Assembly: GCF_041080675.1 (NCBI RefSeq)
Contig: NZ_CP163520.1
Span: forward strand, 496,001-560,000
Length of the DNA: 64,000 nt
Direction of reading: 5' to 3'
Source of the DNA: Streptomyces sp. cg36
GTDB lineage: Bacteria > Actinomycetota > Actinomycetes > Streptomycetales > Streptomycetaceae
Every line of letters begins with the position of its first letter. The first letter of the stretch is position 1. The notes beneath the pieces were generated by a model. The model was given only the letters and a program-made list of their open reading frames with translations, had not been told where the DNA came from and ran no database searches. Position numbers and translations under genes: made by a program. Positions 1 through 8,207 of the stretch are shown here, one piece after another.

Positions 1-297
1 GAGCAGGTCGGCGGCGAGCAGCAGTTCCAGGTGGTGCCGGATGCGCGGGGCGAGCGTGCCGTCCTGGACCGCGCGGCGCTGCTCGGCCTGCGGTTTGAAG
101 TACTCCTCGGTCCCGGCGAAGTCTTCGCGGCCGAGGACGGGGGCCCAGCCCTCGGCGTAGAGGTCGAGCACGTCGACCGCGTACCCGGCGTCGCGTAACG
201 CCTGGGCCGCGGTGGCCATTTGGGCGGTACTGAACGACCGGGACTCGGGGTGGGCGTGGACGATCAGGGCGCGGCGCACGGCGGCGGAGTTCGACAT
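1..297 (-). CDS. NAD(P)H dehydrogenase (quinone), flavodoxin-like fold, partial
   Basis: The first 99 codons of this gene are present and the rest lies beyond the left edge. The start is the ATG at 297. The N-terminus reads RRALIVHAHPESRSFSTA, the typical first beta strand and phosphate-binding loop of the Flavodoxin_2 / NQO-MdaB family, followed by the family-like DVLDLYAEGWAPVLGREDF and an EEYFKPQAEQRRA stretch. Such proteins use FAD or FMN and NAD(P)H to reduce quinones or electrophiles by two electrons in the cytoplasm. It lies directly downstream of an ArsR-family gene on the same strand and has a palindromic operator-like element just before its start, so control by that repressor is likely. 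The substrate cannot be told. Confidence 0.85.
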   Translation of the reverse strand, partial: MSNSAAVRRALIVHAHPESRSFSTAQMATAAQALRDAGYAVDVLDLYAEGWAPVLGREDFAGTEEYFKPQAEQRRAVQDGTLAPRIRHHLELLLAADLL

Positions 298-306
298 GAG
301 GAGATC

Positions 307-334
307 ATATCGACACATCGCGATTCGTCAATAT
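307..334. promoter_or_regulatory. Imperfect palindrome, probable ArsR-family operator before the flavodoxin-fold gene
   Basis: A 28-base imperfect palindrome with ATAT ends, GAC/GTC half sites and a central ATCGCGAT (22 of 28 positions symmetric) lies 10 bases upstream of the ATG at 297. It is much more AT-rich than its surroundings. A partial copy (shared GACACA and CGAT blocks) lies at about 736-760, upstream of the ArsR gene. ArsR-family dimers bind such elements; this pairing with the neighbouring repressor is inferred. Confidence 0.6.
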
Positions 335-355
335 GTTGTGAGGGGGTGCGCGCGC

Positions 356-706
356 TCAGACGGTGGCGCCGAACTCCCGCGAAACCCGAGCCAGTTGCTC
401 GTCGTCGCGCCGGTAGTGGGTCCACTTGCCCACCCGGGTGGACCGCACGAGCCCCGCCCGTTCGAGCGTGCTCATATAGCTGGAGACGGTCGACTGGGCC
501 AGTCCCGACTTCGCCTGAATGTGGGTCACGCACACACCGACCGTCCGCCGGTCCGCGATCGGCTCGTACGCGGCGAAGTGCGCGTCCGGATCCTTCAGCC
601 ACCGCATGATCTGGAGCCGGGCGGGGTTGCCGAGGGCCTTGAACACCTCGACCAGATCCCCCGGACCGGGCCCCGGCTCCGTACCCGGCACCGCCGCTGC
701 GGCCAT
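356..706 (-). CDS. ArsR/SmtB-family winged-helix transcriptional regulator
   Basis: A 116-residue protein when started at the ATG at 706, chosen because a GAGGGG ribosome-binding site precedes it; an upstream in-frame start at 745 has none. The fold is a compact ArsR winged helix: VFKALGNPARLQIMRWL (helices 1-2), then the recognition region IQAKSGLAQSTVSSYMSTLERAGLV and the wing STRVGKWTHYRRDD. There is one cysteine (GVCVTHI) near the recognition helix but no CxC pair, so arsenic or metal sensing is not supported and another ligand or redox signal is possible. It is transcribed toward the flavodoxin-fold dehydrogenase, with similar operator-like elements before both genes, so it probably represses itself and that gene. 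Confidence 0.88.
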   Translation of the reverse strand: MAAAAVPGTEPGPGPGDLVEVFKALGNPARLQIMRWLKDPDAHFAAYEPIADRRTVGVCVTHIQAKSGLAQSTVSSYMSTLERAGLVRSTRVGKWTHYRRDDEQLARVSREFGATV

Positions 707-735
707 GCGCCACCCCTCACACCAGACATCGTCGC

Positions 736-760
736 GACACACCACGATATCTCGATACGT
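736..760. promoter_or_regulatory. Second, weaker copy of the ArsR-type operator
   Basis: About 25 bases sharing the GACACA...CGAT...CGATACG pattern with the element at 307-334, placed about 30 bases upstream of the ATG of the ArsR gene. This position suits autoregulation. The match is partial. Confidence 0.4.
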
Positions 761-824
761 CCTCCGGCTCCGGGCGGGCGGCTCCGGAGCGGAGAACGGG
801 CGGCGCCACGGCCCGACTTGTCCA

Positions 825-1526
825 TCAGGGCAGCGGATGACCCACGTGGGAGAGGCGGCGGGCCGCCACCAGGGCCTGGATCTGGTACCCGATGTCGTCG
901 ACGTGCCGGACGGGGGACGGGAAGTCGACCCGGGCGTCGCGGTGGGAGCGCCGGTACTCCAGCCGCAGGGTCAGCCCGTAGCGGTCCAGGGCCACCGGCA
1001 CCACCCGGCTCGCCCCGCCCCGCGCCCTCGGCCGGACCAGGCGCAGGAGTTCGGGCAGGAGGTCGGCGTGACCGTCGACGAGATGGGTGAGCAGGGCCGC
1101 CTCACCCGTGGCCACGGGATCGAGTTCGGCCGCCTCCAGTTCGGCGAGGCCCACGTACGTACGGCCACCGGCGTCCTCCAGCACCCCCTGGCCGAATTCC
1201 ACGCAGGTGCTTTCGGCCGAATCCGGGTCGTAGGGCGCGCTCAGCACTCCGGTCAGGGCGACCCGGGCACGCACCCGGTCCCGCACCCGCGTGGGGGCGA
1301 TGTCGGTGAGCTCCAGCCGGACCGGGACGCGGGACCCCGAGGCGGCCCCGGCACTCTCGAACGGCGCGTGGAGATGGAACTGCCCCGTCGAGCCCAGGCC
1401 GTCCAGCCAGCGGACTTCATGGCGGCGGCCGTCGCTGAACACCGTCATCGAGTGGGCGGAGGCCAGGATCGAGCGGACGCGCTCGGCGGCCGACGGCGCC
1501 CCGGCACGGCTGGGGGAATGGTTCAT
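825..1526 (-). CDS. DUF2470 domain protein, probable iron/haem-linked protein
   Basis: A 233-residue soluble protein starting at the ATG at 1526 after a GGAGG site. The N-terminal part (about residues 15-140) has the split-barrel-like pattern seen in HugZ-type haem-utilisation proteins (RVRSILASAHSMTVFSDGRRHEVRWLDG, FHLHAPF), and the C-terminal part (about 150-225: EAALLTHLVDGHADLLPELLRLVRP, YGLTLRLEYR, ALVAARRLSH) fits DUF2470. Proteins of this group are linked to haem or siderophore iron handling. The near-consensus iron box directly upstream supports an iron role. The exact reaction is not known. Confidence 0.82.
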   Translation of the reverse strand: MNHSPSRAGAPSAAERVRSILASAHSMTVFSDGRRHEVRWLDGLGSTGQFHLHAPFESAGAASGSRVPVRLELTDIAPTRVRDRVRARVALTGVLSAPYDPDSAESTCVEFGQGVLEDAGGRTYVGLAELEAAELDPVATGEAALLTHLVDGHADLLPELLRLVRPRARGGASRVVPVALDRYGLTLRLEYRRSHRDARVDFPSPVRHVDDIGYQIQALVAARRLSHVGHPLP

Positions 1527-1549
1527 GCGGACCCTCCAGGACCAGTAAC

Positions 1550-1568
1550 TTAGGTTTGCCTAACCTAA
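1550..1568. promoter_or_regulatory. Iron box (DtxR/IdeR/DmdR-type operator)
   Basis: The 19 bases TTAGGTTTGCCTAACCTAA match the actinobacterial iron-box consensus TTAGGTTAGGCTAACCTAA at 17 of 19 positions. A further CCTAA half-site follows at 1569-1573. It lies 24 bases upstream of the DUF2470 start, where a bound repressor would block transcription when iron is plentiful. Confidence 0.85.
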
Positions 1569-1638
1569 CCTAATCCCGAGTGGACGGCCAGCCGCCGCAC
1601 GGCCGTCCACCGCCTCCCCAGCCGCCCCGCGCCCGTGC

Positions 1639-2577
1639 CTACGACACCGACCGGACGACCACCGCCGCCGCGTCCGCGATCAGCCTGTTGTCGTAGTCGG
1701 CGTCCTCGTTCCCCCGGTTCGTCAGGACCGCCATCACGATGGGCGCGCCGCCCGGCCGCCACACCACGGCGATGTCGTTGCGGATGCCGTAGACACCGCC
1801 CGCGCCGGTCTTGTCACCGACCGTCCAGCCCTTGGGGACCCCGGCCCGGATGAGCTCGTCCCCGGTGGTGTTGGTGCGCAGCCACCGCGCCAGCTGGGCC
1901 CGTTCACCGGCGCCGAGGCGGTCGCCGAGGACGAACGCGCGCAGGTCGTCCGCCAGCGCGCGGGGCGTGGTGGTGTCCCGCACGGCGCCCGGCGTCCACT
2001 GGTTCAGGTCCGGCTCGCGACGCTCGACGCGGGTCGCCGTGTCGCCCGCCTCCCGCAGCGCGCTCTGCAGGCCTCTCGGTCCCCCGAGCGCGTCGAACAG
2101 CAGGTTCCCGGCCGTGTTGTCGCTGTAGCGCACGGCGGCGTCGCACAGCTCGCCCAGCGTCATCCCGGTGTCGACGTGCTTCTCGGTGACGGGCGAGTTG
2201 GCCACCAGGTCGTCCTTGGAGTACTTCACCAGCCTGCTCATCCCGTGCAGCGAGTACTTCCGCAGGACGGCACCGGCGGCGAGCGCCTTGAACGTGGAGG
2301 CGTAGGCGAACCGTTCGCCGTCGCGGTGGGCCACCTCGCGCCCGGTGCCGGTGTTCACCGCGTACACCCCGAGCCGCGCCCCGTACTTGCGCTCCAGCTC
2401 CTTGAAATCGGCCACGGGCGGCCTTTCGCCCGAAGACGCGCCGGGTGTTCCGGCCGCCGCGCGCGACGCCGGGGAGGAAGCCTCCTGGCCGTCGGCCCGC
2501 GCGCAGGCCAGCAGGGGAAGGGCGGTGAGCAGGGCGAGCCCGCCCAGCGCGGCACGTCGGGTACGGGAGTGGGGCAT
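1639..2577 (-). CDS. Class A beta-lactamase, probable lipoprotein
   Basis: A 312-residue serine beta-lactamase. The ATG at 2577 is preceded by GGAGG and gives a clean export signal, so it is preferred over upstream in-frame starts. The signal has a twin-arginine-like [10 protein letters not shown] and a lipobox LLAC (Cys25), suggesting a membrane-anchored lipoprotein. The catalytic set is complete: S94-T-F-K97 (Ambler Ser70/Lys73), Y-S152-D-N (SDN loop), E188 in EPDLN (omega-loop Glu166) and K256-T-G. It hydrolyses beta-lactams outside the cell. The gene stands alone, just downstream of the GlxA-type regulator on the same strand. The spectrum cannot be read from sequence. Confidence 0.93.
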   Translation of the reverse strand: MPHSRTRRAALGGLALLTALPLLACARADGQEASSPASRAAAGTPGASSGERPPVADFKELERKYGARLGVYAVNTGTGREVAHRDGERFAYASTFKALAAGAVLRKYSLHGMSRLVKYSKDDLVANSPVTEKHVDTGMTLGELCDAAVRYSDNTAGNLLFDALGGPRGLQSALREAGDTATRVERREPDLNQWTPGAVRDTTTPRALADDLRAFVLGDRLGAGERAQLARWLRTNTTGDELIRAGVPKGWTVGDKTGAGGVYGIRNDIAVVWRPGGAPIVMAVLTNRGNEDADYDNRLIADAAAVVVRSVS

Positions 2578-2717
2578 GGGGCAACCTCCGGGTGCGGTCC
2601 GGCTTCCGGGTGCGCCGGGGAAGTCGGCGCGGATCAGGAACGAGTGGCGCATGCCCCGATCCTGTCGGGGGAACCCGGACGCCGTCGTCCGCCGACGGCG
2701 GGGCGGGCCCGGCCCGT

Positions 2718-3677
2718 TCACTCCCCCCGGGCGAACGTCCGCCGGTACTCGGTGGGTGTGGTCCCCAGTACGCGCTGGAAGTGGAGGCGCAGGTTCGCGC
2801 CCGTCCCCAGCCCCACGTCGGTGGCGATCCGCTCCACCCCCCGCTCCGAACGCTCCAGCAGCTCACGGGCCATGTCGATACGGGCGCGCATGACCCACTG
2901 CATCGGCGTGTAGCCGGTGTCCTCGACGAACCGCCGCGAGAACGTGCGCGCGGACACCGCCGCGTGCCGGGCCATCGCCTCCAGGGTGAGGGGTTCACCG
3001 AGCCGGTGCAGCGCCCACTCGCGGGTGGCGGCGAACCGCTCGCCCAGCGGTTCGGGCAGACTGCGCGGCACGTACTGCGCCTGGCCACCGCTGCGGTAGG
3101 GCGCCGCGACCAGCCGCCGGGCCGCGTGGTTGGACGCGGCCACCCCGAGGTCGCCGCGCAGGATGTGCAGGCACAGGTCGATGCCGGAGGCGGCGCCCGC
3201 CGAGGTCAGCACCGTGCCCTCGTCCACGAACAGGACGTTCGCGTCCACCCGTACGCGCGGATGCTTCTCGGCGAGGGCCCGCGTGTAGTGCCAGTGAGTG
3301 GTCGCGCGCCTGCCGTCGAGCAGGCCCGTGGCGGCGAGCGCGAAGGCGCCCGTGGAGATCGCGGCGAGCCGGGCGCCCCGGGCGTGGGCGGCGACCAGCG
3401 CCTCCAGGACGGCCCGTGGCGGGTCCTCACGGCCCGGGAAGCGGTAGCCGGGCACGAAGACGAGATCGGCCCACTCCAGCGCGTCCAGGCCGTGGGCGAC
3501 GGCGTACGACAGACCGTCACCCCCGGTCACCGGCCCGGGTTCGGCCCCGCACACCCGCACCTCGTACGGCATGCTCGCGCGGGTCGTGAACACCTGCGCG
3601 GGGATTCCGACGTCCAGGGGCTTGGCGCCTTCGAGCACGAGGACGGCGACGCGGCGCGGGCGGGAGGGGTTCGGCAC
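2718..3677 (-). CDS. GlxA-type transcriptional regulator (DJ-1/PfpI domain plus AraC HTH)
   Basis: A 319-residue protein from a GTG start. Residues about 8-180 form a DJ-1/PfpI-like domain ([29 protein letters not shown]). The nucleophile-elbow position reads [24 protein letters not shown], so the amidase cysteine is replaced by threonine, as in regulatory GlxA proteins. Residues about 215-315 carry two AraC helix-turn-helix motifs ([21 protein letters not shown] and [20 protein letters not shown]). It lies upstream of the beta-lactamase on the same strand and is divergent from gap. Target and ligand are unknown. Confidence 0.9.
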   Translation of the reverse strand: MPNPSRPRRVAVLVLEGAKPLDVGIPAQVFTTRASMPYEVRVCGAEPGPVTGGDGLSYAVAHGLDALEWADLVFVPGYRFPGREDPPRAVLEALVAAHARGARLAAISTGAFALAATGLLDGRRATTHWHYTRALAEKHPRVRVDANVLFVDEGTVLTSAGAASGIDLCLHILRGDLGVAASNHAARRLVAAPYRSGGQAQYVPRSLPEPLGERFAATREWALHRLGEPLTLEAMARHAAVSARTFSRRFVEDTGYTPMQWVMRARIDMARELLERSERGVERIATDVGLGTGANLRLHFQRVLGTTPTEYRRTFARGE

Positions 3678-3875
3678 GGGGAAAGCGTACGAGGACGGCC
3701 GCCCGCTTCCGGACAGCGCCGCAGGTCGCAGGGGTGGACCCGGGCGCCGGGCCCCGGCCCGCGCGGCCTCGCCCGCGCATTGGCGAGATCCTTGCGAACC
3801 ATGGCGCTCACGCCTCTGCCGCCGCCGGGCGCCGCGCGCGAGGCTGGAGCGGAACCGAAGGGACGGACATCACCC

Positions 3876-4874
3876 ATGACTCGCATCGCCATCAACGGAT
3901 TCGGCCGCATCGGACGCAATGTGCTGCGCGCGCTGCTGGAGCGCGACAGTGCCCTGGAGGTCGTCGCCGTCAATGACCTCACCGAGCCCGCCACCCTCGC
4001 GCGGCTGCTCGCCTTCGACTCGACGGCCGGGCGCCTGGGGCGGCCGGTGACCGTGGACGGCGACACCCTCGTCGTCGACGGCCGCCGCATCAAGGTGCTC
4101 GCCGAGCGCGAGCCGGCGGACCTGCCGTGGGCCGCGCTGGAGGTCGACCTCGTCCTGGAGGCCACCGGCCGCTTCACCGCCGCCAAGGCCGCCCGGGCCC
4201 ACCTGGACGCGGGCGCGCGGAAGGTGCTGGTCAGCGCCCCGTCGGACGGCGCCGACGTCACGCTGGCGTTCGGCGTGAACAACGACGCGTACGACGCCGA
4301 GGCGCACACGATCGTCTCCAACGCGTCCTGCACCACCAACGCCCTCGCGCCGCTGGCCGCCGTGCTGGACGAACTCGCCGGGATCGAGCACGGGTTCATG
4401 ACGACCGTGCACGCCTACACCCAGGAGCAGAACCTCCAGGACGGCCCGCACCGCGACGCCCGTCGCGCCCGCGCCGCCGGGGTCAACATCGTGCCGACCA
4501 CCACGGGCGCGGCCAAGGCGATCGGGCTCGTCCTGCCCGGCCTCGACGGCAAGCTGTCCGGCGACTCGATCCGGGTGCCCGTGCCGGTGGGTTCGATCGT
4601 CGAGCTCAACACGACCGTCGCGCGCGACGTGACGCGCGAGGAGGTGCTGGCCGCCTACCGCGCCGCGGCCGAGGGTCCGCTCGCGGGCGTCCTGGAGTAC
4701 TCGGAGGACGCCCTGGTCTCCTCCGACATCACCGGGAACCCGGCCTCGTCCATCTTCGACTCGGCCCTCACCCGGGTGGACGGCCGCCACATCAAGGTGG
4801 TCGCCTGGTACGACAACGAGTGGGGCTTCTCCAACCGCGTGATCGACACGCTGGAGCTGCTCGCGGGCCGCTGA
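3876..4874 (+). CDS. gap: Glyceraldehyde-3-phosphate dehydrogenase
   Basis: A 332-residue, full-length cytoplasmic enzyme that oxidises glyceraldehyde 3-phosphate to 1,3-bisphosphoglycerate with NAD. The start MTRIAINGFGRIGRNVLRALL is the Rossmann NAD-binding motif. The catalytic cysteine lies in SNASCTTNALAP and the C-terminal WYDNEWGFSNRV is canonical. The ATG at 3876 has only a weak purine-rich site upstream. It stands alone, followed by a strong hairpin terminator, not in a glycolytic operon, so it may be one of several paralogues in this genome (inference). Confidence 0.96.
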   Translation: MTRIAINGFGRIGRNVLRALLERDSALEVVAVNDLTEPATLARLLAFDSTAGRLGRPVTVDGDTLVVDGRRIKVLAEREPADLPWAALEVDLVLEATGRFTAAKAARAHLDAGARKVLVSAPSDGADVTLAFGVNNDAYDAEAHTIVSNASCTTNALAPLAAVLDELAGIEHGFMTTVHAYTQEQNLQDGPHRDARRARAAGVNIVPTTTGAAKAIGLVLPGLDGKLSGDSIRVPVPVGSIVELNTTVARDVTREEVLAAYRAAAEGPLAGVLEYSEDALVSSDITGNPASSIFDSALTRVDGRHIKVVAWYDNEWGFSNRVIDTLELLAGR

Positions 4875-4886
4875 CGTCCGCACCCC

Positions 4887-4926
4887 GGAGGGCGGCGGGG
4901 CCGGTGGTCCGGCCCCGCCGCCCTCC
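4887..4926 (+). terminator. Hairpin terminator after gap
   Basis: An 18-bp perfect GC-rich stem (arms 4887-4904 and 4909-4926) with a TGGT loop starts 13 bases after the gap stop codon. No U-tract follows, as is usual in streptomycete terminators. Confidence 0.75.
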
Positions 4927-5091
4927 GCGTACCGCCGCACCCTGCCACTCCCCGCGCCCGCAGATATCGCGCGGGTGCGCGCGGACGGGCACGATGGACG
5001 GGCCGGGACCACGGCCCGGACGCCGTCGGGCCGCCGTCCGACGAGGTCGCCCCGGAGCAACGGGCGGTGACCGAGGGAGAGGGATGCGCGC

Positions 5092-5490
5092 ATGCCCGCG
5101 GACATGACCGACGCCCCTTCGCAGGGGTGCCCGCCCGGTGGCGGGCGGTTCTCCGTGACGCCGCGGACCGTCTCCGGGGTCGCGGTGCTCTCGCTGACCG
5201 GCGAGCTGGACCACGACACCGCCGAACCGCTGCGTGCCGCGCTCTCGCAGCAGATCGAGGCGGGCCGGGAACGGATCGTCGTGGACTGCGCCGGCCTGTG
5301 GTTCTGCGATTCGACCGGGCTCAACGCCCTGCTCCGCGCGCGGAGCGCCGCCCGGGCGGCCGGCAGCGGCGTGGAGCTCGCGGCTCTCCAGCCCTCCGTC
5401 GCCCGAATGTTCGAGATCACCGGCGCGCACGCGGTGTTCCGGATCCACCCGGATCTGGACACGGCGCTCGGCGACCGGCCCCCGCGGTAG
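5092..5490 (+). CDS. STAS-domain anti-sigma factor antagonist (RsbV/SpoIIAA type)
   Basis: A 132-residue protein whose residues about 20-125 are a STAS domain: FSVTPRTVSGVAVLSLTGELDHDTAEPL, then IVVDCAGLWFCDSTGLNALLRA. Ser74 in the CDSTGLN motif is the expected phosphorylation site used by RsbW-type kinases; in the unphosphorylated form such proteins bind the anti-sigma factor and free sigma. An in-frame ATG at residue 5 (MTDAPS) is an alternative start. It is followed 11 bases later by an RsbW-like kinase and lies close to a SigB/SigF-type sigma gene, which makes a partner-switching module likely. Confidence 0.9.
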   Translation: MPADMTDAPSQGCPPGGGRFSVTPRTVSGVAVLSLTGELDHDTAEPLRAALSQQIEAGRERIVVDCAGLWFCDSTGLNALLRARSAARAAGSGVELAALQPSVARMFEITGAHAVFRIHPDLDTALGDRPPR

Positions 5491-5501
5491 CGGAGGGGGC
5501 G

Positions 5502-5957
5502 ATGGACGGCGCGGACGCCCGGCCCGCCGGGCGGAGCCAGATCCGCCGTCTGGAACTCGGCGGCGTGCAGGGGGTCGTCACCCGCTGCCGCGACTTCACC
5601 GCGCGGGCGCTCGACGCGTGGGGCTGGACCGCCACCGCGTACGAGCCCGATCTGGAGCGGGTCGAGGACGTCCTCCTCCTGGTGTCCGAGGTCGTCACCA
5701 ACGCCTGTCTGCACACGGGCGGCCCCGAGGAGCTGGTGCTGCGCCACCGCGCCGGAGTGCTGCGCGCCGAGGTCAGGGACCCCAGCCCCGTCGTCCCCGC
5801 GCGCCGGCCCCGGGCGCCCTCGCTGCCCGGCGGACACGGTCTGATGGTGCTCGACCGGCTGGCGGAGCGCTGGGGATCGGTGCCCGAGGGGACGGGCAAG
5901 GTGGTGTGGCTGGAGGTCTCCCTGCCGTCCGGCCCGCCCGGCGGCGCACGGCGATAG
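5502..5957 (+). CDS. RsbW-like ATP-binding anti-sigma factor
   Basis: A 151-residue GHKL-fold protein with a GGAGG site before the ATG at 5502. The N-box is DVLLLVSEVVTNACLHTGG and the G-box is PGGHGLMVLDRLAERWG, the pattern of the very numerous streptomycete RsbW-like HATPase proteins. Members bind a sigma factor or phosphorylate an STAS antagonist. It is co-directional with the STAS gene and converges on the sigma factor gene, so these three are the likely partners. The pairing is inferred from position. Confidence 0.87.
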   Translation: MDGADARPAGRSQIRRLELGGVQGVVTRCRDFTARALDAWGWTATAYEPDLERVEDVLLLVSEVVTNACLHTGGPEELVLRHRAGVLRAEVRDPSPVVPARRPRAPSLPGGHGLMVLDRLAERWGSVPEGTGKVVWLEVSLPSGPPGGARR

Positions 5958-6029
5958 AGCCCGTCCTTGAGCCCCCGTCGTTCGCCCGGAGCGCGCGGGC
6001 GCGGATTCAGGGAGGCCCTCCGAGGACCG

Positions 6030-6929
6030 TCAGGCTCCGCCGGGCGGCGGGCCGTCCTCCAGGAGCCCGGCCCGCAACCGGTCGAGGAGCTGGGTCAGCA
6101 GCCGCGAGACGTGCATCTGCGAGAGCCCCACGCGGGCCCCGATCTCCGACTGGGTCAGCTCCTCGCCGAAGCGCAGCGAGAGCAGCGTCCGCTCGCGGTC
6201 GGTCAGGGCCGCGATGAGCGGCTTGAGCGACTCCAGGGACTCGACCACCTCGAAGGCGGGGTCCTCCTCCCCCAGGCTCCGCATGACGGCGGTGTCCTCG
6301 GTGCGCTCGTCGTCGGGTACGTCGAGCGAGCGCGCCGCGTACGCGTTGGCGGCCCGGTCACCCTCGACGACTTCGGCCTCGGACAGCTCCAGCTCGGCGG
6401 CCAGCTCCGGCACCGTCGGCGGGCGGCCCAGCTCCTGGCCCAGCCGCTCCCTGGCCCCGGCCAGCCGCAGCCGCGCCTCCTGGAGCCTGCGGGGCACCTG
6501 GACGGCCCAGCTGGTGTCGCGGCAGAACCGCTTCATCTCGCCGGTGATCGTCGGCAGCGCGAAGGAGGTGAACTCCACTCCGCGCTCCACGTCGAAGCGG
6601 TTGATGGCCTTGATGAGCCCGACGGTGCCGACCTGGACGATGTCCTCCATCGGCTCGGCACGGCCGCGGAACCGGCGGGCCGCGAACTTCACCAGGCTGA
6701 GGTTCAGCTCGACCAGGGTGTTGCGCACGTACGCGTGTTCCTGGGTGCCCTCCTCCAGCTCGGCCAGCCGCCGGAACATGGCCTGGGAGAGGGACCGGGC
6801 CTCCTCGGTGGCCAGGCTCTGCGGCCGGGCCACCTCCGGTATCCCGTCGAAGGCGCGGCGGCGCATCAGCGGCGCCGAGGGGGTGGGCGGCGGTGCCGTG
6901 CGGAGGGGTGCTGCGCGAGTGCTGGTCAA
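6030..6929 (-). CDS. SigB/SigF/SigG-family RNA polymerase sigma factor
   Basis: A 299-residue alternative sigma factor. A TTG start at 6929 is chosen because AAGGAG lies 5 bases before it; an ATG at 6866 (MRRRAFDGIPEV) is an alternative and upstream sequence is not protein-like. Region 2 is visible (NLSLVKFAARRFRGRAEPMEDIVQVGTVGLIKAI, then FTSFALPTITGEMKRFCRD), region 3 contains PRRLQEARLRL and LGRPPTVPELAAEL, and region 4 is ALTDRERTLLSLRFGEELTQSEIGARVGLSQMHVSRLL. This is the stress and development sigma group regulated by partner switching. It is flanked by two RsbW-like genes. Confidence 0.93.
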   Translation of the reverse strand: MTSTRAAPLRTAPPPTPSAPLMRRRAFDGIPEVARPQSLATEEARSLSQAMFRRLAELEEGTQEHAYVRNTLVELNLSLVKFAARRFRGRAEPMEDIVQVGTVGLIKAINRFDVERGVEFTSFALPTITGEMKRFCRDTSWAVQVPRRLQEARLRLAGARERLGQELGRPPTVPELAAELELSEAEVVEGDRAANAYAARSLDVPDDERTEDTAVMRSLGEEDPAFEVVESLESLKPLIAALTDRERTLLSLRFGEELTQSEIGARVGLSQMHVSRLLTQLLDRLRAGLLEDGPPPGGA

Positions 6930-7075
6930 GAGAGCTCCTTCGACGGGGCGGGGGCCTGCCCTGCCGGATGGCAGGGGGGTCCGTCGTCCGAGCGTCCTCA
7001 TGACCTTATGCCCGTATTGCCAGCTTTTATCCGGATTCGCGGTTCGGTGGCGGAGACGCCGGGAAGTCGTCTGCC

Positions 7076-7513
7076 ATGGCGAGTGTCGAAGCAACGGGAC
7101 AAGCGTCGCGGAGCCGCCGGTTCAGCCTCGACGGGCAGCCCGGTGTGGTGGCCCGCTGCCGGGACCTCACCCGGCAGGCCCTCGACGAGTGGTACTCCCC
7201 GTACGGACCGGGCGGGCGGGCCGCCGCCGAGGACGCGCTGCTGCTGGTCTCCGAGGTCGTCACCAACGCGTACACGCACGGTGACGCCCCCTACGAGCTC
7301 CGCCTCGACCACCGGGGCGCCACGGTGTGGGTCCAGGTGAGCGACCACAGTCCGCGGCGCCCACGCCCGCACGGCCGCCACCGGGCCGCCAGGTCGTCGG
7401 GGCACGGGCTGTACCTGCTGCAACGGCTCTCGGCGAGCTGGGGCTGGGTGCCGCGCGGGCGGGGCAAGACCGTGTGGTTCGAGATCGAGGTGGCGGCGTC
7501 CCCGTCGGCCTAG
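7076..7513 (+). CDS. Second RsbW-like ATP-binding protein
   Basis: A 145-residue HATPase_c protein divergent from the sigma gene. The N-box is DALLLVSEVVTNAYTHGDAP and the G-box is SSGHGLYLLQRLSASWG. It is close in layout to the protein at 5502, and both share a VxRCRDxTxxALDxW motif near the N-terminus. Having two kinases around one sigma and one antagonist leaves open which one binds sigma. Its 3' end overlaps the convergent DUF6328 gene by 4 bases. Confidence 0.87.
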   Translation: MASVEATGQASRSRRFSLDGQPGVVARCRDLTRQALDEWYSPYGPGGRAAAEDALLLVSEVVTNAYTHGDAPYELRLDHRGATVWVQVSDHSPRRPRPHGRHRAARSSGHGLYLLQRLSASWGWVPRGRGKTVWFEIEVAASPSA

Positions 7514-8052
7514 GACGTGTTCTTGTCCGGCCCGTCGAGAGGGCGGCGCGCCCCCGGCGTCGTATGGCGGTGGCGCACCCACAGGGGCAGCGCGAACCAG
7601 CACAGCACGTACCAGGCCACCACGGCGGCGACCAGCCAGGGCCAGTGTCCGCCCTGCGAGGCCACCCGGAGCACCAGCAGCAGGGCGGAGGTCATCGTCG
7701 CCAGCAGCAGGACGAGCCCGACCACGGTGAGCCGGGAGGCCCAGACGACGGCGGTCGGTTTGATGTGGCGTCCGGAGAGGATCCGGTGGAAGGAGACCGG
7801 GGCCACCAGCGCGCCCGTCGTCACCGAGCCGAGGACGACCGTGCAGACGTAGATGGCGTGGTCGACGCGGCCCAGTTCGCGGAAGACGGGGGTGAAGGCG
7901 ACGGTGAGGAGGAAGCCGAACAGGATCTGTACGCCCGTCTGGGCGACCCTCACCTCCTGGATGAGATCGCCCCACTTGCGGTCGGCCCGTCCTTCGGCGG
8001 TCTCGTCGCGTCCTTCGTCGGCCCGGCCCGCCCCGTCGTCGTCCTCGTTCAT
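7510..8052 (-). CDS. DUF6328-family four-helix membrane protein
   Basis: A 180-residue protein with an acidic N-terminus (about 35 residues), a conserved-looking [27 protein letters not shown] and four hydrophobic segments (about residues 45-65, 70-95, 105-130, 140-160), ending in a charged tail. An AGGAG site precedes the ATG at 8052. The pattern matches the DUF6328 family of actinobacterial inner-membrane proteins, whose function is unknown. Confidence 0.82.
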   Translation of the reverse strand: MNEDDDGAGRADEGRDETAEGRADRKWGDLIQEVRVAQTGVQILFGFLLTVAFTPVFRELGRVDHAIYVCTVVLGSVTTGALVAPVSFHRILSGRHIKPTAVVWASRLTVVGLVLLLATMTSALLLVLRVASQGGHWPWLVAAVVAWYVLCWFALPLWVRHRHTTPGARRPLDGPDKNTS

Positions 8053-8207
8053 CGTGCTCTCCTGACACTCCGCGGCGCGCCCGCGTGGCGGACCGCTCCG
8101 GGGTGTGCGGGCCGCCCCGCACCGGTACCCGCCCGCGCGCGGCGCAATCGGGGGGAGCCGCCCGCGCCCCGCCGGTTCGCGCGGTGGTGGCGGGGTACAC
8201 GCTGGTC

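Noticed and set aside
2592..4874. 760-residue frame as a fused gap gene
   Set aside because: The GAPDH fold begins at 3876; the upstream 428 residues are antisense to the GlxA-type and beta-lactamase genes and are not protein-like.
3870..5837. Very long minus-strand frame opposite gap
   Set aside because: It is the mirror of real plus-strand genes with high GC3; its protein is Gly/Arg/Val-rich without domains.
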